DNA of 64,000 nucleotides from Vogesella urethralis (GTDB lineage Bacteria > Pseudomonadota > Gammaproteobacteria > Burkholderiales > Chromobacteriaceae): contig NZ_VMDW02000054.1 in NCBI RefSeq assembly GCF_007644045.2, positions 35,256 through 99,255 on the forward strand. Direction: 5' to 3'. Below are positions 19,744-29,054 of this stretch, in pieces; position 1 is the first letter of the stretch, and each line of letters begins with the position of its first letter. Position numbers and translations under genes: made by a program. Below the pieces are notes generated by a model. The model saw only the letters and a list, made by a program, of their open reading frames with translations, was not told the origin of the DNA and did not search any database.

Positions 19744-20163
19744 ATGACAGTCTATTTCGAAGACATCCAGATCGGCGATTCTGCCGAGTACGCCAAAACC
19801 ATTACCGAAGCCGATATCCTGATGTTCAGCGCCGTATCCGGCGACGATAACCCGGTACACATCAACCAGGAATACGCCGAAAGCTCGATGTTCCAGACCC
19901 GCATCGCGCACGGCATGCTCACCGCCAGCCTGATCTCCACCGTGGTCGGCACCCGCCTGCCGGGCAACGGCACCATCTACCTGTCGCAATCCACCAAATT
20001 CAAAGCCCCGGTCAAAATCGGCGAAACCGTCACCGCCCGCGTCACCGTCACCGAGCTGGACCCGGCCAAAAAGCGCGTGAAGTTTGCCACCGCCTGCCTG
20101 GTAAAAGGCAAAGTGGTGCTGGAAGGCGAATCGCTGGTGATTGCCCCGTCGCGCCCGGCCTGA
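19744..20163 (+). CDS. MaoC-type (R)-specific enoyl-CoA hydratase, PhaJ-like
   Basis: 139-aa single hot-dog protein. The hydratase-2 motif with catalytic Asp and His is intact in SGDDNPVHINQEYA, followed by RIAHGMLTASLISTVVGTRLPG. PhaJ enzymes convert trans-2-enoyl-CoA to (R)-3-hydroxyacyl-CoA, linking beta-oxidation to polyhydroxyalkanoate synthesis. The nearby acyl-CoA dehydrogenase and ETF genes fit, though no PHA synthase is in the window. I chose ATG 19744 because AAGGAG lies 5 nt before it; an earlier in-frame ATG at 19714 has none. It overlaps the next gene (TGATG). Confidence 0.87.
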   Translation: MTVYFEDIQIGDSAEYAKTITEADILMFSAVSGDDNPVHINQEYAESSMFQTRIAHGMLTASLISTVVGTRLPGNGTIYLSQSTKFKAPVKIGETVTARVTVTELDPAKKRVKFATACLVKGKVVLEGESLVIAPSRPA

Positions 20164-20621
20164 TGACCGCGCTGGACATCGTGCCGCTGTGCGACGACAG
20201 CGGGCGCATCCTCCGCGCCGACCTGGCCGATACCTTGTGTGTGCTGCATCGGCAATTGCGACCGATGCTGCCGGATAACGGCGCCGCCTACCTGGCCAAG
20301 ATGCAGCGTGTCTGCCACTACGGCGCGCGCCTGGTGGCCGCGCTGGACAGTGACGGGCGACCGGTCGGCATGGCGCTGTACCGGGTGTACGAAAATACCT
20401 ACGAGGACCTGCGTCTGTACGTGGACGACCTGGTCAGCGACGAGGCCGCCCGCTCGCAAGGCGTGGGCAGCCAACTGCTGGCGTGGTGCGAGGCGCAAGC
20501 GCGCACGGCCGGTTGCCGCTTCATCGTGCTGGACTCCGGCACCTGGCGCACGCAGGCGCACAAGCTGTACTTCCGCCTGGGCTTCAGCATTACGTCGTTT
20601 CACTTCACCAAACCGCTGTAA
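20163..20621 (+). CDS. GNAT-family N-acetyltransferase
   Basis: 152 aa with the GNAT fold: RLYVDDLVSDEAARSQGVGSQLLAWCEAQA is the acetyl-CoA motif A (Q/RxxGxG/A as SQGVGSQ), and a C-terminal HKLYFRLGFSITSFHFTK matches the usual YxxxGF end. Acceptor is unknown. ATG 20163 overlaps the hydratase stop by one base, so it is translated from the same mRNA. A strong terminator follows. Confidence 0.85.
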   Translation: MTALDIVPLCDDSGRILRADLADTLCVLHRQLRPMLPDNGAAYLAKMQRVCHYGARLVAALDSDGRPVGMALYRVYENTYEDLRLYVDDLVSDEAARSQGVGSQLLAWCEAQARTAGCRFIVLDSGTWRTQAHKLYFRLGFSITSFHFTKPL

Positions 20622-20641
20622 GCACCACAAGGCCTATCACC

Positions 20642-20682
20642 GCCTGAAGCTTGGCCCGCTGCGGCCAACCTTCAGGCTTTTT
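20642..20682 (+). terminator. Intrinsic terminator whose arm is the repeated motif
   Basis: 15-nt arms 20642-20656 and 20663-20677 pair with one mismatch around a 6-nt loop, followed by TTTTT. The right arm with loop contains TGCGGCCAACCTT, a full motif copy. This terminates the hydratase-acetyltransferase pair and ends against the 3' end of queG, recalling the way Neisseria uptake sequences form terminators. Confidence 0.85.
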
Positions 20683-21751
20683 GTTGCTGTTGCTGCAAGG
20701 CCCAGGCCACCGATTCACGCACGATGTCGGCCGCGTCGTCGGCCCTGCCCTGCAACGCCTGGACAACCTCGGCGCTGTACGGTGCATTGCCCAGCGCAAT
20801 GGCAATATTGGACAGCCACTTGGCATAGCCGATGCGATAAATGGGGCTGCCCGCCATGCGCTGCTGGAAGTCCTGCTCATGCCAGGCAAACAGCGCCAGC
20901 AGGCTGACGTCGTCCAGGCCGTGTCGCACGGCAAAGTCGGCCTCGCGGCTGGGCACCACGAATCGGTTCCACGGGCACACCAGCTGGCAATCGTCGCAAC
21001 CATAGATACGGTTGCCGATCAGCGGGCGCATCGGTTCGGGGATGGCGCCTTTCAGCTCGATGGTGAGGTAAGAGATGCATCGCCGCGCGTCTACCGTGTA
21101 CGGCGCCACGATGGCGCCGGTAGGGCAGGCGTCGATACAGCGCGTGCAGCGACCGCAATGGCCGTCTTCGGCCTCGTCTTCCGGCAACGGCAGGTTGGTG
21201 AGGATTTCGCCTAGAAAAAACAGCGACCCCTGCTTCTTGTTCAGCAATAGCGTGTGCTTGCCGCGCCAGCCCTGCCCGGCTTGCGCCGCCAGCGCCACCT
21301 CGGCCAGCGGTGCGCTATCGGTAAACACGCGGAACTGGTGCGCCGGTACCGCGGCACTGATCTGCTCCGCCAGCTTCTGCAGCCGGTTGCGCAGCACTTT
21401 GTGATAGTCGCGCCCCAGGGCATAGCGCGAAATGTAGGCCTGCTGCGGTCGCGTCAGCACCTGCTCGGCGTCGGCGGCGGACTCGGGCCAGTAATGCATG
21501 CGCAGGCTGATGACACGCAGCGTGCCGGGTACCAGCTCGGCCGGGCGAACCCGCAGTGCACCATGACGCGCCATGTAGTCCATCTCGCCGTGGTAAGCTG
21601 CGGCCAACCATGTCGCCAGTTGCTGTTCGGCCTCTGGCGGCAGCTCGGCGCGGGTGATACGGGCCTCGGCAAAGCCCAGATCCTGCGCCCAGCGCTTGAT
21701 TTGGCCTGCCAAATCGCGATAATTCTCGTTTTTACAGGATATTTCACTCAT
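20672..21751 (-). CDS. queG: Epoxyqueuosine reductase
   Basis: Cobalamin and iron-sulfur enzyme for the last step of queuosine tRNA modification, 359 aa. Two 4Fe-4S clusters are visible: CGRCTRCIDACP and CDDCQLVCPW. The N-terminal domain has RYALGRDYHKVLR, typical of QueG, and the C-terminus has HEAT-like residues. I chose ATG 21749-21751 ([11 protein letters not shown]); the open frame runs further into tsaE but that extension is antisense to it. Its start codon overlaps the divergent tsaE start. Confidence 0.93.
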   Translation of the reverse strand: MSEISCKNENYRDLAGQIKRWAQDLGFAEARITRAELPPEAEQQLATWLAAAYHGEMDYMARHGALRVRPAELVPGTLRVISLRMHYWPESAADAEQVLTRPQQAYISRYALGRDYHKVLRNRLQKLAEQISAAVPAHQFRVFTDSAPLAEVALAAQAGQGWRGKHTLLLNKKQGSLFFLGEILTNLPLPEDEAEDGHCGRCTRCIDACPTGAIVAPYTVDARRCISYLTIELKGAIPEPMRPLIGNRIYGCDDCQLVCPWNRFVVPSREADFAVRHGLDDVSLLALFAWHEQDFQQRMAGSPIYRIGYAKWLSNIAIALGNAPYSAEVVQALQGRADDAADIVRESVAWALQQQQQKA

Positions 21752-22241
21752 GGCCATGGATGATACCAGTGTCGCAAGCGGCCACCTGGCCGACGAAGCC
21801 GCCACCCTGCAACTGGGTAGCCGCATCGCCAGCGTACTGCGCGGCGGCGTACAGTTGCAGCTGCACGGCGACCTGGGGGCCGGCAAAACCACCTTTACCC
21901 GTGGCCTGCTGCAAGGCCTGGGGCACCAGGGGCGCGTAAAAAGCCCCACCTATACCCTGGTGGAAAGCTATCCGCTGCCGATATTCAGTGTGCACCACTT
22001 TGACTTGTACCGCTTCAACGACCCGGAAGAATGGTACGACGCCGGCTTTGCCGATTATTTTGCCGACGATACCGTCTGTATCATCGAATGGCCAAACAAG
22101 GCCGCCGGCGTGCTGCCGGCGCCCGATCTGGTACTGGAACTTGACGTGGCAGGCGATGGTCGCAACTACCGCCTCCATGCCCACAGTGAAACAGGACAAG
22201 CATGTCTCAATCGCTTCATGACCCACTGCGCCGCAAGCTGA
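21750..22241 (+). CDS. tsaE: tRNA threonylcarbamoyladenosine biosynthesis ATPase TsaE
   Basis: 163 aa. P-loop GDLGAGKTT at residues 40-48, then [11 protein letters not shown] and HFDLYRF, all hallmark TsaE (YjeE) motifs; it works with TsaBCD to make t6A37. ATG 21750 has a modest AGGAT 9 nt upstream; a second in-frame ATG at 21756 is possible. The queG-tsaE-amidase neighbourhood matches the enterobacterial queG-nnr-tsaE-amiB order, minus nnr. Confidence 0.95.
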   Translation: MAMDDTSVASGHLADEAATLQLGSRIASVLRGGVQLQLHGDLGAGKTTFTRGLLQGLGHQGRVKSPTYTLVESYPLPIFSVHHFDLYRFNDPEEWYDAGFADYFADDTVCIIEWPNKAAGVLPAPDLVLELDVAGDGRNYRLHAHSETGQACLNRFMTHCAAS

Positions 22242-23440
22242 TCGGCGCCGCAGCGGCTACCTTCCTGCTGACCGTCAGCCGCGCCGGCCTTGCCGCCGGC
22301 AGCCAGGTGGTGGCGGTACGGGTGTGGCCGTCGTCCACCTACACGCGGCTGACCATCGAGGCCAGCAGCGAAATCCGCTACAAGCACTTCAGCCTGGCCA
22401 ACCCCAACCGGCTGGTCATCGACCTGGAAGACGTGCAGCTCACCGGCGTGCTGCAGGATGTCAGCGGCCAGATCCAGTCTGCCGACCCTTTCATCCGCAC
22501 CGCGCGCGCTGGCCAGTTCAACGGCAATACCGTGCGCCTGGTACTGGACCTGCGCAATGAAGTAAAACCGCAGATCTTCTCGCTGAAGCCGGTCGCCGAG
22601 TATCAGCACCGGCTGGTGGTCGACCTGTACCCGGCCAACGGGCAGCAGGACGACCCGCTGCTGGCACTGCTGCAGGACTACAACAAAGGCCAGCTGGACA
22701 ATAACGCCCCCCGCGGCAACAAGGGCAAAACCGACCCGGCGCGCCCGGTGGTGATCATGATCGACCCTGGTCACGGCGGCGAAGACCCTGGCGCCATCGG
22801 CCCCAGCGGCACGCGCGAGAAAGACGTGGTGTTACGCATCGGCCGTCAGCTGAAGAAGCTGATCGACGCCGAAAAGAACATGAAAGCCTACCTCACCCGC
22901 GACGAAGACGTGTTCCTGCCGCTAGGCGTGCGGGTAGCCAAGGCGCGCAAGATCGGCGCCGACCTGTTCATCTCGGTGCACGCCGACGCGGTAGAAAACC
23001 GCACAGCCCGCGGCTCGTCGGTGTTTGCGCTGTCGGAAAACGGCGCCACCAGTGCCATGGCGCGGCTGCTGGCCAAGTCGCAGAACGAGGCCGACATGAT
23101 CGGCGGTGTAAAAATCGCCGGCAAGGACAAATACCTGGCGCATACGCTGTTCGACCTGACCCAGACCGCCACCATCAACGACAGCCTGAAGCTGGGCAAG
23201 GCGGTACTGGGCAAAATGGGCGACCTCAACAAACTGCACAAGCCCAAGGTGGAGCAGGCAGGGTTTGCCGTGCTGAAAGCCCCGGATATCCCGTCCATTC
23301 TGGTGGAGACGGCCTTTATCAGCCACCCGGAAGAAGAACGCAAGCTGGTCGACCCGGCGTTCCAGCAAGACATGGCCGAAGCCATCCTGTCCGGCGTACG
23401 CACCTACTTTGCCCAAGGGGCCGTTATTGCCCGCACCTGA
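22202..23440 (+). CDS. amiC: N-acetylmuramoyl-L-alanine amidase, AmiC type, Tat-exported
   Basis: Periplasmic zinc amidase that splits septal peptidoglycan, 412 aa. Order: twin-arginine signal ([19 protein letters not shown]), AMIN domain (about residues 40-135) for septal targeting, linker, then Amidase_3 domain with zinc and catalytic residues in [19 protein letters not shown] and [10 protein letters not shown]. It begins 40 nt inside tsaE, so the two are coupled. A 44-bp palindromic terminator follows. Confidence 0.94.
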   Translation: MSQSLHDPLRRKLIGAAAATFLLTVSRAGLAAGSQVVAVRVWPSSTYTRLTIEASSEIRYKHFSLANPNRLVIDLEDVQLTGVLQDVSGQIQSADPFIRTARAGQFNGNTVRLVLDLRNEVKPQIFSLKPVAEYQHRLVVDLYPANGQQDDPLLALLQDYNKGQLDNNAPRGNKGKTDPARPVVIMIDPGHGGEDPGAIGPSGTREKDVVLRIGRQLKKLIDAEKNMKAYLTRDEDVFLPLGVRVAKARKIGADLFISVHADAVENRTARGSSVFALSENGATSAMARLLAKSQNEADMIGGVKIAGKDKYLAHTLFDLTQTATINDSLKLGKAVLGKMGDLNKLHKPKVEQAGFAVLKAPDIPSILVETAFISHPEEERKLVDPAFQQDMAEAILSGVRTYFAQGAVIART

Positions 23441-23447
23441 GCCGGTG

Positions 23448-23459
23448 TGCGGCCAACCT
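23448..23459 (+). repeat. Copy of the TGCGGCCAACCT motif, intergenic
   Basis: Full 12-base form, 7 nt after the amiC stop and 3 nt before the palindromic terminator. Confidence 0.6.
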
Positions 23460-23462
23460 TGC

Positions 23463-23506
23463 GCCCAAACAAAAAGCGCTGCCATGGCAGCGCTTTTTGT
23501 TTGGGC
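23463..23506. terminator. Perfect 44-bp palindrome, bidirectional terminator
   Basis: Every base from 23463 to 23506 pairs around the CCATGG centre. The outer arms carry A5 and T5 runs next to the GC core (AGCGCTGCC), so it can terminate amiC from the left and yacG from the right. Confidence 0.85.
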
Positions 23507-23515
23507 AATACCAGG

Positions 23516-23704
23516 CTAGAGAGAATCCAGCTCGCGCATCGGGTCGTCGCCCGACACCGGCACACGGTAATCTTCGTTGGCCCACTGGCCAAGGTCGATC
23601 AGGCGGCAGCGCTCGCTGCAGAACGGACGGTACGGACTTTGCGGGCCCCAGGGCACCGCTGTCTTGCACTGCGGACAGGGCACGATACGGGGTGTGGTGG
23701 TCAT
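23516..23704 (-). CDS. yacG: DNA gyrase inhibitor / zinc protein YacG
   Basis: 62-aa zinc-ribbon protein with the four expected cysteines (CPQC and CSERC) and [23 protein letters not shown]. YacG binds GyrB in E. coli. The start ATG 23702-23704 lies 2 nt after the zapD stop. The zapD-yacG pairing next to coaE is the standard proteobacterial arrangement. Confidence 0.93.
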   Translation of the reverse strand: MTTTPRIVPCPQCKTAVPWGPQSPYRPFCSERCRLIDLGQWANEDYRVPVSGDDPMRELDSL

Positions 23705-23706
23705 GA

Positions 23707-24492
23707 TCAGAACTTGCAATAGGTCAGGGAAAATTCCACGTCGTCTTCTACCTGGCGGGCACGTACCTCGCCGGTAGCGGCATGGATGAAACGTACATTG
23801 ATCGCGTATTTGTTGGCCGATACTTCCGGCACCAGCGGCAGCCCGCTTTCGAAACCGATACGGATCAGCTGCACCACCTTGCCGCCGGACATCTGCTGAA
23901 ACGCACCTCGGCGCGCGTGGTACTGGTGCGTCTTGCCGCTATCGCGCAGCAGCTTGAGCAGGATGTTGGCCGCACGGGCGGTCGGCATCAAGGGTGCCGC
24001 CCAGCGTTGCAGGTCGGCCCGGCGCTGCTCGCTGTCCCGCTGCAACCACAGGTGGTAGGACGGCAAATCAAACTGGCAGGTACCGCCAGGAATGACGGCA
24101 CGCTGCTTGATGGTCATCAGCCATTCGTTTTCACGCAGGTGCTGGCCGAACTTGCCGGTAATGTCGAGCAGGCTGGCCATGGTGCGCTCGATTTCATCGA
24201 GCTGCTGTTCCAGCACGTCTTGCTGCACCACCGGATTGTCACGCAGGCTTTCCAGCCCCAGCTTCTGCCGCTCCAGCTCCTGTAGCAAATCGGACTTCAG
24301 CTCGGTACGGCCCGCAGCCTCCAATACCTCGAACAGCGCCATCAGTGCCGCGTGGTGGGAATAGGTTTCGTCCTGCCCGATGAAAAACACCAGACGCTGG
24401 TAGACCTGCTCCAGGCGGAGCAAGGTTCGCGTACGTTCGACAAGGGGAAACTCGAAACTGGTCACAGCGGCGGTCCGTGGTTGAAATGTCAT
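23707..24492 (-). CDS. zapD: Cell division protein ZapD
   Basis: 261-aa cytoplasmic FtsZ-bundling protein. Recognised by [16 protein letters not shown] at the N-terminus, the [15 protein letters not shown] motif and the beta-domain end [17 protein letters not shown] 24490-24492 overlaps the coaE stop (ATGA). Confidence 0.94.
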   Translation of the reverse strand: MTFQPRTAAVTSFEFPLVERTRTLLRLEQVYQRLVFFIGQDETYSHHAALMALFEVLEAAGRTELKSDLLQELERQKLGLESLRDNPVVQQDVLEQQLDEIERTMASLLDITGKFGQHLRENEWLMTIKQRAVIPGGTCQFDLPSYHLWLQRDSEQRRADLQRWAAPLMPTARAANILLKLLRDSGKTHQYHARRGAFQQMSGGKVVQLIRIGFESGLPLVPEVSANKYAINVRFIHAATGEVRARQVEDDVEFSLTYCKF

Positions 24493-25106
24493 GCCGGCGC
24501 GGCAAGGCCAAAGCAGGCTAGATAATAACGGTGTTTGGCGTCGACTTGAAGCGCCAATGCATCGAGATCGGCATCGTTGCTGATCACGTCGTCAGCCAGC
24601 AATAAACGCTGCTCGCGCGGCATCTGCGCCGCAATGATGGCGCTGACTTGCGGTGCCGGCAGGCCATTGCGTGCCATCACTCTGGCGATCTGGGTTTCCG
24701 TCGGACAATCTACCACCAGCGTTCGTGCCACCAGATCGCGGTAACGTGCACTTTCGAACAGCAAAGGTACCGCCAGCAAACGGTAAGGGGCGTCCAGTGC
24801 GGCCAACTGCCGCAGGCTTTCCTGATGGATCAGCGGGTGCAGAATGGCTTCCAGCTGCTGCCGAGCGGCGGGCTGCGAAAATACCAGCGCGCGCATGGCG
24901 CCACGGTCCAGCGCGCCGTCTTGCTGGCGCATGGCGGGGCCAAACCCCGCCACAATGGCCGGCATGGCAGCGCCGCCTGGCGCGGTGAGCTGGTGCGAGA
25001 CGGTATCGGTATCGATGCAGGGAATGCCATGCCCGGCGAACAGGCGGGCCACCGCGCTCTTGCCGCTGCCGATGCCGCCGGTCAGACCAACAATCGGGCT
25101 AGCCAC
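24489..25106 (-). CDS. coaE: Dephospho-CoA kinase (GTG start)
   Basis: Last step of coenzyme A synthesis. 205 aa; P-loop GGIGSGKS at residues 9-16, then DTDTVSHQL and VPLLFES of the CoA-binding region. The best start is GTG 25104-25106, which gives the usual length and overlaps the pilD stop by 8 nt; an upstream TTG at 25124 is the only other option. Confidence 0.93.
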   Translation of the reverse strand: MASPIVGLTGGIGSGKSAVARLFAGHGIPCIDTDTVSHQLTAPGGAAMPAIVAGFGPAMRQQDGALDRGAMRALVFSQPAARQQLEAILHPLIHQESLRQLAALDAPYRLLAVPLLFESARYRDLVARTLVVDCPTETQIARVMARNGLPAPQVSAIIAAQMPREQRLLLADDVISNDADLDALALQVDAKHRYYLACFGLAAPA

Positions 25107-25953
25107 CCAGATACCAAGCCACAATGGGCTTGCCCCACACGAAGGCGATCATGCCAGCCGCCGCCAGGTACGGGCCAAACGGCATGGTCTGCCCGGCGCG
25201 ATGGCGCTTCAGCGCCATCATGGCGACACCGAATACGGCCCCGACCAGCGATGACAGCAGCACCACCAGCGGCAACAGGCTCCAGCCCAGCCAGGCGCCC
25301 AATGCGGCCAACAGTTTGAAGTCGCCGTAGCCCATGCCTTCCTTACCGGTGGCCAGCTTGAACAGCCAGTAGATCGACCATAAGGACAAGTAGCCCGCCA
25401 TCGCGCCGACCACTGCATCGGCCAGCGGCACGGTCACGCCCAGCAGGCTGAACAGCAAGCCAGCCCATAACAACAGCAAGGTGAGATCGTCCGGCAGCAG
25501 CTGGGTTTCGGCATCGATCAGCGTCATCGCCAACAGCAGCAAACAAAACACACTGGCGGCCAACCATGGCAGGCCCAGCCCCAGCTGCCAGGCAAACCCG
25601 CCCAGCAACAAGCCGGATACCAGCTCTACCAGCGGGTAACGCCAGGCGATAGCACCGCCACAGCTGGCGCACTTGCCACGCTGCAGCAAGAAACTGAATA
25701 CGGGGATGTTCTGCCAGGCCCGGATCGGCGTCTGGCAATGCACACAGGCAGAGGGCGGGTACAGCAGGTCGTAGCGGGCTTGCACCTCGGGCGTTTGCCC
25801 TTGCAGCACGGCGCACTCCTGCTGCCATTGTCGTTCCAGCATCAGCGGCAAGCGGTGGATGACGACATTGAGGAAACTGCCTAACAACAGGCCAAGTAAC
25901 ACCGCGACACCGGTTTGCCACGCCAGTGGCAACATTTGCAGATTCTCCAGCAT
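25099..25953 (-). CDS. pilD: Prepilin peptidase / N-methyltransferase
   Basis: Polytopic aspartic protease that cleaves and methylates type IV pilins and type II pseudopilins, 284 aa. The cytoplasmic zinc tetracysteine (Cys70, 73, 95, 98) and the catalytic aspartates in LIDAETQLLPD and GMGYGDFKLLAALG are present. No gspO is in the gsp operon, so this enzyme probably also serves GspG-K. ATG 25951-25953 overlaps the pilC stop (ATGA). Confidence 0.96.
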   Translation of the reverse strand: MLENLQMLPLAWQTGVAVLLGLLLGSFLNVVIHRLPLMLERQWQQECAVLQGQTPEVQARYDLLYPPSACVHCQTPIRAWQNIPVFSFLLQRGKCASCGGAIAWRYPLVELVSGLLLGGFAWQLGLGLPWLAASVFCLLLLAMTLIDAETQLLPDDLTLLLLWAGLLFSLLGVTVPLADAVVGAMAGYLSLWSIYWLFKLATGKEGMGYGDFKLLAALGAWLGWSLLPLVVLLSSLVGAVFGVAMMALKRHRAGQTMPFGPYLAAAGMIAFVWGKPIVAWYLGG

Positions 25954-27170
25954 CAACCCACCACCTGACCCATCTTGAAAATCGGCATGTACATGGCCAC
26001 CACCAGGCCGCCGATCAGCACCCCCAGAATCACCATGATCATCGGTTCCAGCAGGCTCGACAGCGCCGCTACCGCGTTGTCTACCTCTTCTTCGTAAAAG
26101 TCGGCCACCTTGTCCAGCATGTCGTCCAGCGCGCCGGACTCCTCACCGATCGCGGTCATCTGCAACACCATATTGGGGAACAGGTTGCTGCGTTGCATGG
26201 AGAAGTTCAGCGTAGAACCAGCACTGACGTCGGCCTGAATGACCTTGGTAGCATCAGCATACACCTGGTTACCAGCCGCGCCGGCGACCGAATCCAGCGC
26301 TTCCACCAACGGCACGCCGGCGGTAAACAGCGTCGACAAGGTACGCGACCAGCGCGCAATGGTAGCTTTGCGGACGATGTCGCCAATGACTGGCATGCGT
26401 AACAACAAGCGATCCATGCCGACTTGCATGGCCGGGGAGCGCTTGTACGTGGCCACCAGGGCCCAGATGCTGCCCCCAATCCCGCCAAAGATGATCCACC
26501 AGTACTCGACGAATAAATCGGATAGCCAGATCACCATTTGTGTCGGCGCCGGCAGGTCGGCACCAAAGCTGGAGAACAGCTCCTTGAACGCCGGAATGAC
26601 GTAGATGAGGATGACTGCGGTAATAACAAAGGCGGTGACGATAATGGCGGCAGGGTAAATCATCGCCGACTTGATCTTGCCCTTGATGGCGATGATCTTT
26701 TCTTTGTAAGTGGCCAGCTTGTCCAGCAGCGAATCCAGTACGCCACCAGTCTCACCGGCAGCAATCAGGTTGCAGAACAGGCTGTCGAAATACAGCGGGT
26801 ATTTGCGGAAAGCATCGGCCAGGTTGCTGCCGGTTTCCACCTCGGAACGCACATCGAGCAGGATCTTGGTAAAAGCGGCATTGCTGTGGCCTTTGGCGCT
26901 AATATCGAATGCCTGCAACAGCGGTACACCCGCCTTCATCATGGTGGCCAGCTGGCGGGTAAACAGCGCAACGTCGCGCTCGGTAATGCGCTTGCCGAAA
27001 CCCGCGCGCTTCTTGGTTATCTTGGTGGCATTAACGCCTTGGCGCCTCAGTTGTGCCTTGGCTACCGTTTCCGATTCTGCACGGATTTCGCCACGCATCA
27101 CCTTGCCGGTTTTATCCTTGCCTTCCCAGCTCCAGATGGCGGCGCTGGGTTTTTTCATGACTTCAGCCAT
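25953..27170 (-). CDS. pilC: Type IV pilus inner-membrane platform protein PilC
   Basis: 405-aa paralogue of GspF that anchors pilus assembly. It has the N-terminal WEGKDKTGKVMRGEIRAES, two GspF domains (FTRQLATMMKAGVPLLQAFD and SGALDDMLDKVADFYEEEVD) and three membrane helices. ATG 27168-27170. It lies 17 nt after pilB and overlaps pilD. Confidence 0.96.
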   Translation of the reverse strand: MAEVMKKPSAAIWSWEGKDKTGKVMRGEIRAESETVAKAQLRRQGVNATKITKKRAGFGKRITERDVALFTRQLATMMKAGVPLLQAFDISAKGHSNAAFTKILLDVRSEVETGSNLADAFRKYPLYFDSLFCNLIAAGETGGVLDSLLDKLATYKEKIIAIKGKIKSAMIYPAAIIVTAFVITAVILIYVIPAFKELFSSFGADLPAPTQMVIWLSDLFVEYWWIIFGGIGGSIWALVATYKRSPAMQVGMDRLLLRMPVIGDIVRKATIARWSRTLSTLFTAGVPLVEALDSVAGAAGNQVYADATKVIQADVSAGSTLNFSMQRSNLFPNMVLQMTAIGEESGALDDMLDKVADFYEEEVDNAVAALSSLLEPMIMVILGVLIGGLVVAMYMPIFKMGQVVG

Positions 27171-27187
27171 GCTCTGCCTGCTTTCGC

Positions 27188-28900
27188 TTATTCGTTGGTA
27201 ACGGCTTCAATCTCGGTCAGCGACGTGATACCGCGCTTTACCTTCAGCAAACCGGCATGACGCAGATCTACCATGCCTTCCTTGCGCGCCAGATCGGCAA
27301 TATCCACGGCATTACCGTCAGACATGATCAAACGCACCATGGCGTCGGTGATCGGCATCACTTCATAAATACCGGTCCGCCCCTTGTAGCCGGAGCCGCG
27401 ACATTCATCACACCCCACCGGCCCGTAAGGCTGCCAGCTACCATCCAGCTCCTCTTCGGCAAAGCCAGCGCGCAGCAGGGCCTCGCGTGGAATCTCCACC
27501 GGTTTCTTGCAATGCGTACACAATTTACGCGCCAGCCGCTGCGCCATGATCAGCAGCACCGAGCTGGCAATATTGAAAGGCGCGACGCCCATGTTCAACA
27601 AGCGGGTCAAGGTAGCCGGGGCATTATTGGTGTGCAAGGTAGAAAACACCATATGCCCGGTTTGCGCCGCCTTGATGGAAATGTCGGCGGTTTCGTAATC
27701 GCGGATCTCACCCACCATGATCACGTCCGGATCCTGGCGCAGGAAAGAACGCAGCGCCGAGGCAAACGTCAGCCCGGCCCGCTCGTTGACGTTGACCTGG
27801 TTGATGCCGGGCAAGTTAATCTCAACCGGGTCTTCGGCAGTGGAGATATTGGTATCGGGCTTGTTCAGGATATTGAGGCAGGTGTACAGCGATACGGTCT
27901 TACCGCTACCTGTTGGGCCGGTAACCAGCACCATACCGTAAGGACGGGCAATGGCACGCAACAACAGCGCTTTTTGCTCCGGCTCGAAACCCAGCTGTTC
28001 GATGTCCAGCGAAGCGGCTGAAGCGTCCAGGATACGCATCACGATTTTCTCGCCGAACAGGGTCGGCAAGGTACTGACCCGGAAATCCACCGCTTTGGTG
28101 CTGGATATCTTGAGTTTCAAGCGGCCATCCTGCGGCACACGCTTTTCCGAGATATCCATTCTGGACACCACTTTGATACGCGAGGCAATTTTTTCCTTGA
28201 TCGCCAGCGGCGGCTGCACCACTTCTTTCAGGTTGCCGTCAATCCGGTACCGTACCCGGTAAAAACGCTCGTACGGCTCGAAGTGAATATCGGACGCGCC
28301 ACCATTGATGGCATCCAGCAGCACTTTATTGACGAACTTCACCACAGGCGCATCGTCGACATCCGGCATGCCATCCGACGCCGACTCCGCATCCGGGTCG
28401 GCGATTTCCAGTTCGCCAAACTCGTCTGCCGCCATGTTATTGAATGCGGTGACCGCGGCATTTTCGGTGTAGCGGCCAACCAGCTTGGCCAGTTTGTCGT
28501 CTTCCACCACTACTACGTCCACGGTCAGACCGGTTTTGAACGTTATGGCATGGAAAGCTGCTGACTGCGTGGGGTCCGAGGTGCCGACAAACAAGCGACT
28601 ACCTCGCTTGAACAGCGGCAACAGCCGCTTGCCCGCAATCAACTCGTCATCGATAACGCCCTTGGGCAGGCTATCGGGGCTGATCGTTGCCAGATCCAGC
28701 AAAGGTAAACCGAACATGCCAGATGCAAATTTGGCAATCGCCAGTGGCGTCAGCTTCTTGCTGAGCACCAGCTGCTCGACAAATGAGATATTGGAGGCCT
28801 GCGCCTGCCGCTGAATACTTTCTGCATCCTGCACCAGCAGATGTTCACTCTGCACCAAGGCACGACCCAGACCGGAAATCGAAGCAGCATCCATAAGCAT
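27188..28900 (-). CDS. pilB: Type IV pilus extension ATPase PilB
   Basis: Hexameric motor for pilus extension, 570 aa. N-terminal MshEN-like domain, Walker A GPTGSGKTVS, TAEDPVEI, Walker B DPDVIMVGEIRD, His box STLHTNNA, and zinc cysteines (CTHC, CDEC). I take ATG 28898-28900; another ATG two codons on (28894) is as likely, and no strong Shine-Dalgarno decides. pilB-pilC-pilD-coaE-zapD-yacG is the conserved order. Confidence 0.96.
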   Translation of the reverse strand: MLMDAASISGLGRALVQSEHLLVQDAESIQRQAQASNISFVEQLVLSKKLTPLAIAKFASGMFGLPLLDLATISPDSLPKGVIDDELIAGKRLLPLFKRGSRLFVGTSDPTQSAAFHAITFKTGLTVDVVVVEDDKLAKLVGRYTENAAVTAFNNMAADEFGELEIADPDAESASDGMPDVDDAPVVKFVNKVLLDAINGGASDIHFEPYERFYRVRYRIDGNLKEVVQPPLAIKEKIASRIKVVSRMDISEKRVPQDGRLKLKISSTKAVDFRVSTLPTLFGEKIVMRILDASAASLDIEQLGFEPEQKALLLRAIARPYGMVLVTGPTGSGKTVSLYTCLNILNKPDTNISTAEDPVEINLPGINQVNVNERAGLTFASALRSFLRQDPDVIMVGEIRDYETADISIKAAQTGHMVFSTLHTNNAPATLTRLLNMGVAPFNIASSVLLIMAQRLARKLCTHCKKPVEIPREALLRAGFAEEELDGSWQPYGPVGCDECRGSGYKGRTGIYEVMPITDAMVRLIMSDGNAVDIADLARKEGMVDLRHAGLLKVKRGITSLTEIEAVTNE

Positions 28901-28999
28901 CAATACTTAAAAGTGAGTTAAGCCGATTATACGGCTGAAACGGTCATTTGATGAGCCGCCATTCCTTACTTTAACGCAAAGAATACGTCGATTCTGCAA

Positions 29000-29027
29000 T
29001 AAAAAAAGGCTGCCGAAGCAGCCTTTT
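29000..29027 (-). terminator. Intrinsic terminator of the porin gene
   Basis: AAAGGCTGC (29005-29013), CGAA loop (TTCG on the RNA), GCAGCCTTT (29018-29026), followed on the minus strand by a run of T (A-run 28999-29004). A standard UUCG-capped terminator 28 nt after the porin stop. Confidence 0.85.
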
Positions 29028-29054
29028 CGCAGTTAAACCGTTTGCAAGAAACGA

